From: Reticulitermes lucifugus
Taxonomy: Eukaryota; Arthropoda; Insecta; Blattodea; Rhinotermitidae
NCBI GenBank assembly: GCA_026260175.1
Contig: JAKCWW010004244.1
Span: forward strand, 602-42,402
Reading direction: 5' to 3'
Length of the DNA: 41,801 nt
Positions 1 to 10,898 of this stretch are shown piece by piece. A program made the translations under genes and the position numbers. A model generated the notes under the pieces. That model worked only from the letters and a program-made list of their open reading frames with translations, was not told where the DNA came from and did not search any database. Position 1 is the first letter of the stretch; the number at the start of each line of letters is the position of its first letter.

Positions 1-67
1 CCTACCGGGATTCGATCCCCGGACCGTTCAGCCCGTAGCGAGTCGCTATACCGACTACGCTATAACA
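1..67 (-). repeat. tRNA-derived SINE, head only (cut by window edge)
   Basis: It reads almost identically to the heads of the copies at 7725-8009 and 12768-13067: gattcgatccccgg, then gtagcgagtcgctataccgactacgct. On the minus strand this gives a Pol III A box (TAGCGTAGTCGG) and a B-box-like GGATCGAATCC. The rest of the element lies outside the window. Confidence 0.8.
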
Positions 68-2221
68 ATTAAAAAACTTGACACAGATCTTGCTGTCACT
101 GACTATTTTGAGCAGACCGAGTTGAATTCACCGCTAAATGTAAGACACCCGAACCAACCCTCCCGATCAAGCCCGGTCTCACCCTCTGGCGAACTCCGTC
201 GAGCTATTGTCATTATTATCCAAGTCGAAAGGCGACTATCACGAAGAAATGGATGTTGAAAAGTTAGGAAATCGTTTTAGAAGCAAGTCCTCCCGAACTG
301 TGTAGAAGGGATTCAAACAGTTCCCACCTTTCACTCCAAAAATAAGTGTCCAACAATGGCGCCAGGAAATCTGAAATGGCTGCCTGGCTCCAACACAACA
401 AAAATGCATTCGTTGAGGGTCTCTAAATGACCCCCTGCCATCAATATATTGATGTCAATATCGACTTTGCAGGTTACGTGTATTTTATCAATAAGCTGCA
501 GTTCAGTTGGTGACGTGTTTGAAGGATTCGCTAAACTACTCTCGATCCACCAGCCTCGTTAATGACTGGCGAAAAAATGAACGTTTCGGAGACCAGCTGT
601 GTCCCCATAATCAAAGTCAAGTCGATAACATCGAGAACAATTTCATGAGTCTGTTCCCCGCGCCTGATTTGTACCCCTGATGTGGACTATGCTCATATTG
701 CTATGTCTTCGGCTTTTGCCGTGGAGAAAATATAAAAAGAAAGATGCGGGTGAAAGGGTAATTCAGTAAACAGAAACTGCTGGAAACCTTCATGTTAACT
801 TGCAGGACCTTCGGATGCACTGACTTTCAGTTCGTGAATACTGACCCAAACCCATGTGACGCGTCTGGACACACACAGAATTCTGGCAGCCTGAAATATT
901 TGTACGGCAGTAGGAACTAAGTAATTGAAGAAGCATGATATCGCCAAGTACTGGTAGGTGTTCCTGTTACCAATAAATGCGTTGGTTGTGGTAGCTGCTG
1001 GCTTGTGTTATTGCTTTATTAAATTTGTTAGCATTAATATTTGTTAATTTAAACATAAACATATATGTGTATTGTTTATGGGAGCCACATATCTCATAGT
1101 GGCTATCTTGCACGTAGGAATCTGGGACGATGATATGTATCGCTGATGGGATCATATTGCTCAAATTCTTGAAACAACGCCAGATGAATGTAAGTGGTGG
1201 AGAATGTTTCTAAAACAGGATACATTTCTTAGCTGTTTGCATTACGCAGAAGACAGGCGATTTGTGCTTTGTGTCAGTTCTGAATCTGCTGTCACCCCAA
1301 GATATTTTATTTCAGTAGTCCACTCATTCTTTCTTTTTTTACGTCACAGCAAGTGGTGCCCTCACAAGCAGTTCAACAGAAACCAAGCGCTTAAAATTTT
1401 CGAAGTCCAAAACAATAAGTAATGTAAACCTACAAATGGTGTCGTAATTCCAGTGATTCGTCATTTCCTCCTATCTGTCCGTATGTGGCTTTCATCGGCC
1501 TTCCATTAATTACAGTTATTTGCGCCACATATCTATTAAGCAAAGACAACAACACGTCTGGCTAATTTGAAGAAAGTGTGGATTAATGTTAATGACGTAT
1601 CCCAGCCGTGTGACTACATTCCACAGCACAACGAAGATACTGGTATAATACATCCCTTGGGTGTCCATACTTGCTGCTGATGTGCAGGTCAACTACACTA
1701 GTTCGAGTCTTGGTGTCGGTACAGTTTTTTGGGGGGTTATATGGTCTCAGCACAAATACACATTTCAATTGTGCTGTTATATTATTCAGCTGTGTATTTC
1801 AAAAGTTGTTTGTGCTGCACGGGCGAGTTTAGAAGTGCAAGAGAAGCAGGTATTTCTGTTATTTTTCCGTGAATTGTTGCTGGCTGGTATCCTGAATGAG
1901 AATGTTCCGTGTTCGAATGATGTGACTGTAGACAAAAACGTTGTTTGTATACAACACGTACTTTACAAGAGATTCGTTTCTTGAAGTATACCATCGATCT
2001 GTGAGTCCATAACGAGGCGAATGCGATATGTGATCGGAGCTCAGGGATTCTGGACACCATACTCATATCAAAGATGCCAGGTCTTGAAAACAGTCCTTTC
2101 GAGGACTATCGTCCCAATTAATATTTTATATAAGTGTTATACTTTAAGAAAGAAAAATCTAAGGCGTATGTGTTCTCTGCACATGTATTTGTTTGTTTAC
2201 AGCCACATTCGAACACAAAAC
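68..2221. other. No gene recognised
   Basis: Several short open frames overlap on both strands. None has a recognisable domain or splice-consistent neighbours. The sequence is CpG-bearing and of mixed composition. Confidence 0.6.
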
Positions 2222-2516
2222 ATTTAAGCGGTGCCGACGAGACGGCGGGGAAGGCGGTATAAATTACCGGGTCCCGGCGGTCCGGAAGGGGGCCCAGGGC
2301 CCGACTATGTTGCATATGTTTTTGTATTTCTCGGTAGTACCAATCTTTGTCGATTGTACAAATTAACCCTTTCAGACCAAGCCCAAGTCACTCTGTAACT
2401 GAGAGTCACTCTTTCCGATTAAGTGTAAAGATTTTTAGCCGGTCCGCCCTTGCTGTGGGGGGGGAGGGGGGGCAGAATTTTTCCTCCGGGGCCCGAATCT
2501 GCCCTTGGCGGCCCTG
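2222..2516. mobile_element. Possible hAT-like remnant, GC-rich ends
   Basis: Two blocks very rich in GGGCCC (2260-2305 and 2437-2516) stand out from AT-rich surroundings. The right block read on the minus strand starts CAGGGCCGCCAAGGG, as many hAT ends do. The pairing between blocks is poor and there is no clear target duplication. Confidence 0.3.
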
Positions 2517-3479
2517 CATTTAACATTTAAATTAGAAGGCCAATGAACAATAATGAAAGTTAAAAAAAAACTGTTTCCGTCGCGCTCCAGTCTCGCCAAT
2601 GCACAACCATAACTTCCGAACATGCAGTTGAATTATGTAACTGCGCAGCTTAATATTTCTGCAACTTACATGGATACCGCGACTCAAATTAGCATAGCTG
2701 ACCTAGTCACTCGTCTGACAGCGAATATTGATATCATCCAGGCGAAAAATACGAGTAGTCTTCACTTCCTTCAAATTAGGCAGACATCGGTGTCTTGGCT
2801 TAGTAGACATCTGGCATAAATAAATGTAATTAACAGAAAATAGAGGAAATGGAAATAAATACATTGACATTACTAATCACTGGAATTATGAAGACAGCTG
2901 TAAGCTTACATCACTTCCTGTTTGACCTTGAGAATGTTGTACAGTAATAAATCTGGGGTCAGTACTGGTGGCGTAACTGAAAGGAAACCGGACTTGGCAG
3001 GGTAGGAACATTTCCATTACCAAATTTATTCAAAACCAACAGTTTGGTAGATGATGCAGGCAAACGTCGTGCAGAGACACAGTAATATGGTACTCATACT
3101 TGGTGCATGTCTAGCTGCTTATGATCAAATTATCTTCGTTAGCTCGTTAAGAAAAAAGCTGTGACAGTATATCTGAGGTCATTACATGTGCGTGGTGATT
3201 CTGAGAAAGAACAGCATACGTCTGTGTTTTCAAGCCTGCGAGTCCTTATCAGTCACGTTACGCTTTGTCTCAGGTTCGGCCATCGGATTTCAGTCGTTGC
3301 CACACCATGGGGTTTGGGGAGTAATCTTGATTGTTACGTAGGATTCATAGCAATTGCCTGTTTAAATCAGTTCTGTATTAGCTAACTAACTACCTGACTT
3401 ACAAACCAAGCAAGTAATTAATTTACCAAGCGACTAACTAACCGACTGGCTAAACAACTTGAATGTTACTAGTTCTTCC

Positions 3480-3630
3480 TTGAAAAGTGGACATTTTTGC
3501 CCGATTTTAAATAAATTGGGATTTGATCGACAGATTTTCATAAAAGTCCGCCATATGAAATCTCACGGAAATACATCCAGTGACAGCCGAGTTTATACAT
3601 GCGGACGGACAGACAGATAGACAGACATGA
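3480..3630 (-). repeat. Dispersed repeat with GGACGGAC core, copy 1
   Basis: The block attttcataaaagtccgcc precedes gcggacggacagacagatag. The same order, a 'gattt..atgaaa.tttg' block next to a GGACGGAC run, recurs near 8640, 24400 and (inverted) 31820, so this is one dispersed family of unknown class. Confidence 0.5.
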
Positions 3631-3843
3631 CGAAGCTAATAGGCGCTTTTCGCGAAAAAATGAAAGTCAGATTGTTATCACTACATTGTCTACACAGCAT
3701 TTTTGGTTTCTTTTCCAGTGGCTTATTACGCTCACTTTCAGCACTAAATTTGCATGGTGAAAGGTGCTTTACACTAGACTTGTTCATGATGGAAACTATG
3801 TATAAGCAACAATGGAAAAGCAATACTACAGATATGTATTTTT

Positions 3844-3901
3844 TATTTATGTTCTATCCGACAAATGTACAAGTGTACATTTGTCGGATAGAACATAAAT
3901 A
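3844..3901. repeat. Perfect 27-bp palindrome
   Basis: Arms 3844-3870 and 3875-3901 are exactly complementary (27 of 27) around a 4-base centre aagt. Imperfect pairing continues outside with a 3-base gap. It contains no gene. Confidence 0.9.
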
Positions 3902-4924
3902 ATAAAAAATGTACGGTATGAATAACATAAAATTTAAAGATATGTACTTGACTACCACTGTTCACATTTTTCAATCCAGTAAAGAGAACACAGCTGTACA
4001 GAAATAAATAGTGTACAGGCTAGTACTAGATCAAATTCATGACAGCGCAAACTACATACGCATCAGTATTGTCGGTTATTCCTTGTTATTGATACGAGCG
4101 GCCGAGGACAGTACTTTATACAGAAAGGACTGACCGTAGATTCACAACGCAATCGAAATGAATGTATAACGATGAAAGGGGGGTTATAAAGACACATAGC
4201 TGTAAGATTCATGCAGGTGGGAAGAAAATAGTCACGGAGCAATAAAACTGCTTGATACTGATATTGGAATTTTATAATGCTTCAAGTTTTGGCGCAAGGA
4301 CCGAGAATTAGTCTACGATAAAGAGAATGGCACGTGTTCACTGACGTAAACAGTGTGGATCATGGGCGGTGCGGTGGGGGTACTTCAAACAGAAAGGTGT
4401 TGTTATAAACTGTTAACCCAAATACGTTAAGAATTGCATGTTTATTGGTGTGCAGCTAAAATACAGGGTTTTCATTTTATGACGCTGCGTAAAGCTGGCG
4501 TAAGCAGTGGGCCAGGATACCGTGAATGGAGAATCTACCTGGAAGGCATGGAGCATAACATACTGTAATAGAGCACTACCTTACAGATCTTGTGGAAGAG
4601 GAGGTGACAGAAGACCTGAAGAAGGGGCGGAAGAGCGGTGAGACTCGAACTGACTCAAGAGGCTTACTAAGTCCTGACCGAACAGAATAAGGAGAGGAAG
4701 AAGAAAAGGAAGCTGTGTCACTATGTGGCTCCACGGCGGTAGATCATTCACCGAGAATAAATTCAGAATATTTTAATAATGGCTAAGCAGTTCCAGCACA
4801 TCAACACATTTTGTTTTTAATGTAACCGGGAAGAGAACGGAGGGTTTCACTGGTTCGTAAAATATTAATATTAAGGTCAAGGGGATAAGAAGAGCTGCGA
4901 AGAAAGCGTCTGTTTTCCTGCCCA

Positions 4925-5171
4925 CTATGTAAAGATGTCTGTGTGCACGCCGTGGAGGCATATGGGGGACGGTAGTTATAGCTCCACACATTATTAACCT
5001 TCACGCCCCAGACGCTAAAGATCCCCAGGTACCCATGCAATAGGGGCTGGATGGGCCCCAGAGCTGGTCTGAACGCTCTGAAAGTACAGAAAAATCTCTT
5101 ACTCTTGCCGGGAGTCGACCAATTCCTCAGTTATCTGGCCAGTAACATAGTCACTATATCGACTACTCCTG
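4925..5171 (-). repeat. tRNA-derived SINE, diverged full-length copy
   Basis: It aligns with the 7725-8009 copy along its length, including gggccccag, the region around gccgggagtcga and atatcgactac near the head. It is flanked by perfect 11-bp direct repeats TTTCCTGCCCA at 4914-4924 and 5172-5182, so both ends are defined. The tail on the minus strand ends in CTTTACAT. Confidence 0.8.
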
Positions 5172-5954
5172 TTTCCTGCCCAGTACCAGAATAGATATGG
5201 GTACAGCTGCTTAATCTGCCATCTCTCATTTAGCATTCTTAATCATACTGATAACAGTCAAGTATCTATCGTCACGCTTCATAACTGCGTGACGTACGTA
5301 ATAAACAAATGAGCAACACAAGTATGTTACGGTCGTCGCGGAAGATGGCAACGCAACACAGCTCGTAGCAAACGCAAGCGCGCAATCCACGAACACGCGT
5401 ACATCTGTGCACATACAACAGAGCGTCCATTCGTCGTCAGGAATGCCTGAATGCCTGGCCTTTGAAAAGGTTATAAAATGTCACTCGTTTGACTGCATAA
5501 TGAGGAGTCTTCAAATGCCACCGCATTTCTACAGTAAGTCAAAATGTCAGCAGGGGTCCGCTGATAAACTAAAAGCGATAAAGATTTTTCCTGTCAGTGC
5601 GTTTGATTCCTAACCAGAGTACACTCGTCTTCTCCTGCGTGTCCAGCTTGTTCATATGCATTATCAGTTCGGTCGCAAACAAACAACGTGCCATGAATGA
5701 GGAAGGAGTCAGCTTGAAGCATTAGCGTGTCACGGTGAATGTATGTGGCAACATTCTTTGAGGAATTTTTAACTATTCATTATTAATTAACCGAAAGAAA
5801 TAACAATTGTCCTATCTACAGTGTAAATTAAATCGTATCCATTCTTTGCGAACGTACGGTACAAACTCAGCAACAAGAAGTCATAAGAATATAAATGTAT
5901 AAACGTTATTCTTGTTGTGTGGTGGATTATTCTAAAGGTGAAAAAATATTAACT

Positions 5955-6240
5955 TCTAGAAGAGCCATTCTTTCCGTTTTCTGTCGAATCACCATGGGAA
6001 ATTGTTAACAGGAAGTTCCGGAGTAATCCTTTCCTTCGTGTGTTAAATTATTCAAAAATACCGCAGTTTCTCAGAGAGTCCTTTCCTTTTTTGTGTGGAA
6101 TCACCATGCAAGATCACAAGGAGCGATTCTTCAGTTTGTGAATTGTCTTCACCTGCAAGGTCATTAACGGAACATCTTCAGGAAATAGTCCTTGCCTGCT
6201 GGATAATCCTGAAATACCCCACTTCTCCTCGTGTGGAACC
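5955..6240 (+). repeat. Diverged short repeats, period about 55-65 bp
   Basis: A motif of the form 'agtcctttcc..tttgtgtggaatcaccatg' appears at 5961, 6020, 6075 and weakly near 6205 (cctgaaatac, then ctcctcgtgtggaacc). The units are diverged. This lies just upstream of the candidate septin first exon. Confidence 0.4.
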
Positions 6241-6530
6241 CTGTAAGTCGAAGAGCATTAATGTTGCACGTGTATTTACGGCGATCTCCCAGTCCAGTTC
6301 AGGGAATGTCGACTTCAGCATCAACATCTAGCATCCGGACCAGCCAGACTGTACAAGCGATACCATCGTCGTACTCAGCCAGCAACTTGGTTGTGGGAGG
6401 TTCTGCCACCAGAGCACCTCTGGGTGAGCCACGCCACCAGTACAGACCTCAGCGTCCCACATGCCTCAGTGTACCAGACAACACATATTGTCTGTCCTGT
6501 CTGCCATCAGGGCTTAGCTTTTCGGCGGCC

Positions 6531-6569
6531 ATGGCAGCCAAACAGCTGCCCGCGCAGTCCTGGGAAGAA
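6531..6569 (+). CDS. Candidate first coding exon of the septin gene
   Basis: The next certain exon (22587) begins in phase 0 with an acceptor and no plausible Met, so a first exon is missing. Here an ATG sits in a near-ideal Kozak context (GCGGCCATGG). It opens 13 codons, MAAKQLPAQSWEE, that end exactly at a gtaagg donor in phase 0. Joining to the next exon would put about 17 residues before the conserved YIGF, a length usual for SEPT2-type septins, and give a 390-residue protein. The reading frame stays open upstream to an ATG at 6306, which would add 75 residues rich in Ser, Thr and Pro. The splice would span 16 kb. This is inference from phase, Kozak context and length only; I cannot recognise these residues in other septins. 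Confidence 0.35.
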
Positions 6570-6859
6570 GTAAGGCACAGTCCTTATGTAATTACACATA
6601 TCACGAGGTCGTATAAATAGAGGGAAACATGTGTTATCAGAGAAGAAGGTTAAGGTATTCAGGTCCAAACTTGGGTGTGTTACGTCTTTTTACAATACTG
6701 CCAGATCCGTTTCTTGAACTTTTTGATATCAGTGCCAGTTTCTTAAACTGTAATGTACGTACAAACACAATAATTGTCAAACGACATGAGAATAAGAGAG
6801 CAAAAAGTGAAAGTGTAGCTCAGAACTAACTTCCAGTTAGCACAAATCAGTTCGGAAAA

Positions 6860-7030
6860 TTTCAATTTCAGTGCTGTAGATTCAAGGCTTGTAGGATGTT
6901 TCACCCTGTCTACTGATAAACAGTCAGGCCTTCTTTGGACACGTTGTTAACTGTTTACCATTGGACAGGGCGTAACACCCCAGAAGACGTGAATCTTCAT
7001 CATCACTGCTGTTTCGAACACACTGTGATA
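6860..7030 (+). repeat. Retroelement-derived dispersed repeat, second copy
   Basis: The block cagaagacgtgaatcttc (6981-6998) is shared with the repeat at 35332 in the same orientation. The sequence upstream is more diverged, so the left limit is a guess. Confidence 0.4.
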
Positions 7031-7355
7031 AAACAGAATGAATCTTGGCTATTAGGACATTATGTACGTACTGCAGGGATTATGTACCGTCAAATCAAAT
7101 GATAAGATGACCGTGGATGGAGAGTAGGAAAGAATTCGAAATAAATGGTCTTGGCCTTGGCCTGTCGGGAACTATTGTTATGGGTTTCAACTGGTTATAG
7201 TAACATCAAAACAACAGCCTCTGTAAGCCTACAGCGGTTTTACGGCCAGTTACCAACCGTATATTCAAAATAAAATCGAAAGCTTTGCCGGTGTAATAAC
7301 TTGCTCGGTACGCTAAAGTGAAAATGTGTAATAAAGATCCATGTTACTTTAGTGT

Positions 7356-7402
7356 ATATATTTATGTATATATATATATATATCATGTATATATTATATA
7401 CA
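7356..7402. repeat. AT-rich (TA)n microsatellite, interrupted
   Basis: TA runs with short interruptions (tatatatatcatgtatatat). It can fold on itself. Confidence 0.8.
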
Positions 7403-7724
7403 TGTAGGCCTACTAAATTTAGTATTTGAGATAATTGTCCCTGACAGTTAAGCAACTACAATCTGACTGACTGGCCAGCTAACTAATTAACTCTCTGGTA
7501 GTCGAACCTAGATTCAGTACCATCCGAACACTACTGTCAGCCAGCTTCACCTTCTTCCCGTAAGATTTATGTCAGTACTATCCTCCCGTCTTCACAGCTC
7601 CGTACAGCTGTATCCTTCATGTCTGTGTATTTCTTGAACAACCCCCCACTCCTTCTCGGAATTAGACATTCAGCCTATTTCAGCCTTTGTGACATTACTT
7701 TAGGTGAGCTATATATACTACGTA

Positions 7725-8009
7725 AGGTAAAGTTCGCCCTAGAACAGGCCACGAAGACCCAGAGAGGGAGCAGAGGTACAGGTCTACCCTTTCTTTAACC
7801 ACGGCGCTAGATGGGGGTGTGTGATCAACTCCACGCCCCGGCTGCTTTACCCCCGGGAAAGAGACCCGGTACCCACTGTACAGGAGGCTGCGTGGGCCCC
7901 AGGGCCGGTCTGGACAGGTGCAGAAAATCTCGCCTCCACCGGGATTCGATCCCCGGACCGCAAGCCCATAGCGAGTCGCTACACCGACTATGCTATCCCG
8001 GCCCACTAC
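7725..8009 (-). repeat. tRNA-derived SINE, full-length copy
   Basis: The 285-bp element is flanked by perfect 11-bp direct repeats TATACTACGTA (7714-7724 and 8010-8020). The minus strand starts GGCCGGGATAGCATAGTCGG with a perfect A box (TAGCATAGTCGG), then GGATCGAATCC as a near-consensus B box. A GGGGCCC-rich body follows, and a tail ending in CTTTACCT. Open frames across it are accidental. Confidence 0.88.
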
Positions 8010-8599
8010 TATACTACGTACCAATTTTATGTTGGACGTTGTCCTTTTTCTGAGGTTTACTGATGAACACATGGACACCACTGGTTAGCGTACTAGTATT
8101 AAAAAAGGCCCGGAGTTAGATCCCAACTACCACCACTAAATATGCTAGTGTGATAACAGCAGTCACCCAACATACGAGAGGAGACCTAATTCCCGGAATG
8201 TCGTGGAAGGCGTGTATGAAATATGTTTTTGATAGTCGTCACTGTCCAGCATCATGTTGGTACCGTACAGTGAATCAACCATTGTTATAAACGTTGGTAG
8301 GATCAACACTAGGTTAGCTACAACTATTATAGGCCCGCAAATTTCATCGTCCCCATTAGTAATATTCTAAATTGCCCATTTACTTTATCTCTCATATGTC
8401 CGAACATTTTCCTCAGTTCTTTGTTTCTAGATATTAGTTACCGATGTTTTACCCTCATAGTAAGAAATATCGCAACAAAACCAAACAATTCACAGAGTTG
8501 TTGTTTCACATGTAAACCTATCTGTGCAGCCTGGGAAAGTAGGCAAACTATTTTAGTTGAATCACAAGCACTTCCTTTTATTTTTTTTAAATAATTTTG

Positions 8600-8715
8600 T
8601 CATGACCTAATTTGCATTTGTCATGATTTCGGAGATGTTCATATTTGAAACTTCATCAAAATCCACCTCCGTAGAGCGGAACAATAACACGCGGACGGAC
8701 AAGCGGGAACAGGGA
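8600..8715 (-). repeat. Dispersed repeat with GGACGGAC core, copy 2
   Basis: The block acttcatcaaaatccacctc is followed by acacgcggacggacaagcgg, the same arrangement as the copy at 3480. Confidence 0.5.
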
Positions 8716-9268
8716 AGCTGAGAGCTGCCATTCGAGACTTTTACGAAGCCGCTGTGTACGAGTATATACAGGTGCTTTTAAAATTTAAGACGATGTGCCT
8801 GAAGACTGAAGATAAACTGAATTTGTACGGCCGTGTCTGCCGTTCAAAGAAAGTTTCACATGACGGCGGAGGTGGGGGGGGGGATGGGGGTCATCCTAAT
8901 AGAATCTTAACTCAGTTCATTCATACAGAGAAAAGCCGGTGGCTGAGTAACAAGGCCCTCCATTGTTATGATGGTCACCCCAGATAACCCTAATTTGACC
9001 GGCACGTTCTTTCTACATTCGTTACCCAAAGATTACCGAACAGTATGGCATACCGCAGTGAACTGCGTTGATTGGATCCAGAGACACAACATTAACTTCG
9101 CTTTGTACCGAACCTACAGCAGTGATGAATGCAGTTTTCAGTTTTAGGGTCATACTGTGGCAGTACTGCTCTGGCTCTATTCCTGGCTGGGAATGTCGTA
9201 CAACACTGAAGTCTGTTGCGATTAGAACATGAATTGTGTGAGAACAGAACACTGAGAAGAATGCATTA

Positions 9269-9331
9269 TAACACTATGCATTCTGTCAGACACAACCGTA
9301 AGTGTTGTGTCAGACGGAATACGTAGTGTTA
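9269..9331. repeat. Imperfect fold-back, 28-bp arms
   Basis: Arms 9269-9296 and 9304-9331 pair at 24 of 28 positions around a 7-base loop. Weaker pairing extends to about 9250 and 9350. It may be a small fold-back MITE. Confidence 0.7.
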
Positions 9332-10859
9332 CTTATGTAATTCTCTATACAAAACGGTATGGATGGCGTCAAATTGACTGAGAAGAATAATTAAACTTAA
9401 GAATAAAAAATTAATAAGGTAAAAAAGAGTTCCACATTTGTACTCTTCGCCTGGTATTATTAGTGTGATTAAACTGCCAATGAAGGGATGAACTGGACGT
9501 GTATCGCACGTGGGGAAACAGATAAGACATACAAAATTTTATTTGAAAAGGTAAAGAGAAGAGACCTCGTGGGAGACTGACATAGATGTAAAGACAAAAA
9601 GGGAGTTCAGAGAAATAAGATAAGAGTGGATTCAGATGGCTCAGGTTTTGGTCAGCCGGTGATATTTCTTCCTCGATTGGAACAAAAGGACGTAAAACCT
9701 CGGAACATTCGGTACCAGGCTGAGATTCGAAATGAGTACCTCCACACAGCAACAGAGGGCCTCCGCTCCAGCAGTTTGCACAATGACTGCCTAGTCCCCT
9801 GCAATCGGACAGGCAGGTAGGTAATCGTTAAACATTCCGATCTTGTAATCACTGGAATGACAACGCTTGCAGAGAGTGTAGAGCGCTCGGATGACAGCCA
9901 CCTACGTACGTTTCTCTCATCACAAGCTCAGTACTTCAGCCCACTCCTTTTTAAATTGTTTGTGCAGAGGCTGGCAACCATTATAAACCACCAAGACAAA
10001 AGTTTTTTTGCCTGCCTGAAAGTGGACGACATTTGTGAAACAGCCAACTTGTACGTATAAAACGCAATCGTAAGTAGCAATGTCCCTCCCACACACTACC
10101 CTCAAGGCGACAGACAGACACACACATTCATCCTCATTCATATTCAGTTATTCAGTGCCCGATCCAACTGGATACAAGTCGTTTGGACGTGTCAATCATT
10201 TTGCTCACGCCATCACCAGAAAGGAAATGAGTGTGACAAGTGGATTCAAGGCGTCTTTCTCCCCGTTCTCACTGAATAACAATGGCTCCGACCTTTTGTA
10301 GTGGATTATTCGGGATTTCAGCTTCCTTCTGAAAGGGCACTAGTGAGTTAAGTAAATTCAGGTCCCTTCCATACAAACCCCTGGAAGTGCTGTCAACATG
10401 TACAGTCCTGGTATTTGCACAAGACGCTTCAAGCCCATCATCATTACTGTAAGTATTTTCCATAGCAGCATCGTTATTAATACACTATTAACTCCATGGT
10501 TCAAGGTCTTCATGCTAAGGAACAAGGACAAATGTATTTTGTTGGAATTTAAGCGTCATAAGCTGTCCCCATTATTTTCACAGCGTACTTTATTTCTTAT
10601 TTTTAACCAGTTCTTACAGACACTGATAACATTTTAAGAAGCATTAACCACGCCCACAGTGCGCTGTCTTCCTTTAAATGTTGATACTGACTCACCCGGA
10701 GAGAGGTTGCATGCTTTAATGGAAACCGAATATTCATTACCGTGTTCACAGAAGCCCGCAACTGGATCCTGTCCACAGAAAAATGAAGACCGTCTATATC
10801 TTAACACCCTGCTTCTCGAAGATTTGTTTTAATAAACTTACAATTTTTTTTCATTGGAA

Positions 10860-10898
10860 CTGATGATGGGGACAGATGAGTTCTCAGAAACGTTAGTT
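10860..10898 (+). ncRNA. Hammerhead-core-like motif, weak stem I
   Basis: CTGATGA, a 7-bp stem II (TGGGGAC/GTTCTCA with two G-T pairs), GAA, then AC-GTTA-GT and T follow in the order of a hammerhead core. The bases outside do not form a good stem I, so it is a relic or chance. Confidence 0.35.

Larger units (their letters stand above)
2517..4913. other. No gene recognised; repeats only
   Basis: It contains the GGACGGAC repeat, the perfect palindrome and a degenerate ctaact-type low-complexity stretch at 3379-3452. Open frames of up to 91 codons look accidental. Confidence 0.6.
8021..10859. other. No gene recognised
   Basis: It holds one GGACGGAC repeat, a 10-base G run at 8874-8883 with a further G5, and the fold-back near 9.3 kb. 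A 113-codon minus-strand frame at 9411-9752 has no recognisable domain. Confidence 0.6.

Noticed and set aside
6095-6620. Independent protein-coding gene in the 129-codon frame at 6231
   Set aside because: No recognisable domain. Only the 3' part is of interest, as a possible septin first exon.
7930-8003. Functional tRNA gene
   Set aside because: A and B boxes are present, but the stretch does not fold into a full cloverleaf and belongs to a SINE with target duplications.
7695-8081. 128-codon minus-strand frame and two 80-codon plus frames
   Set aside because: They read through the SINE at 7725-8009, whose GC-rich body happens to lack stops.
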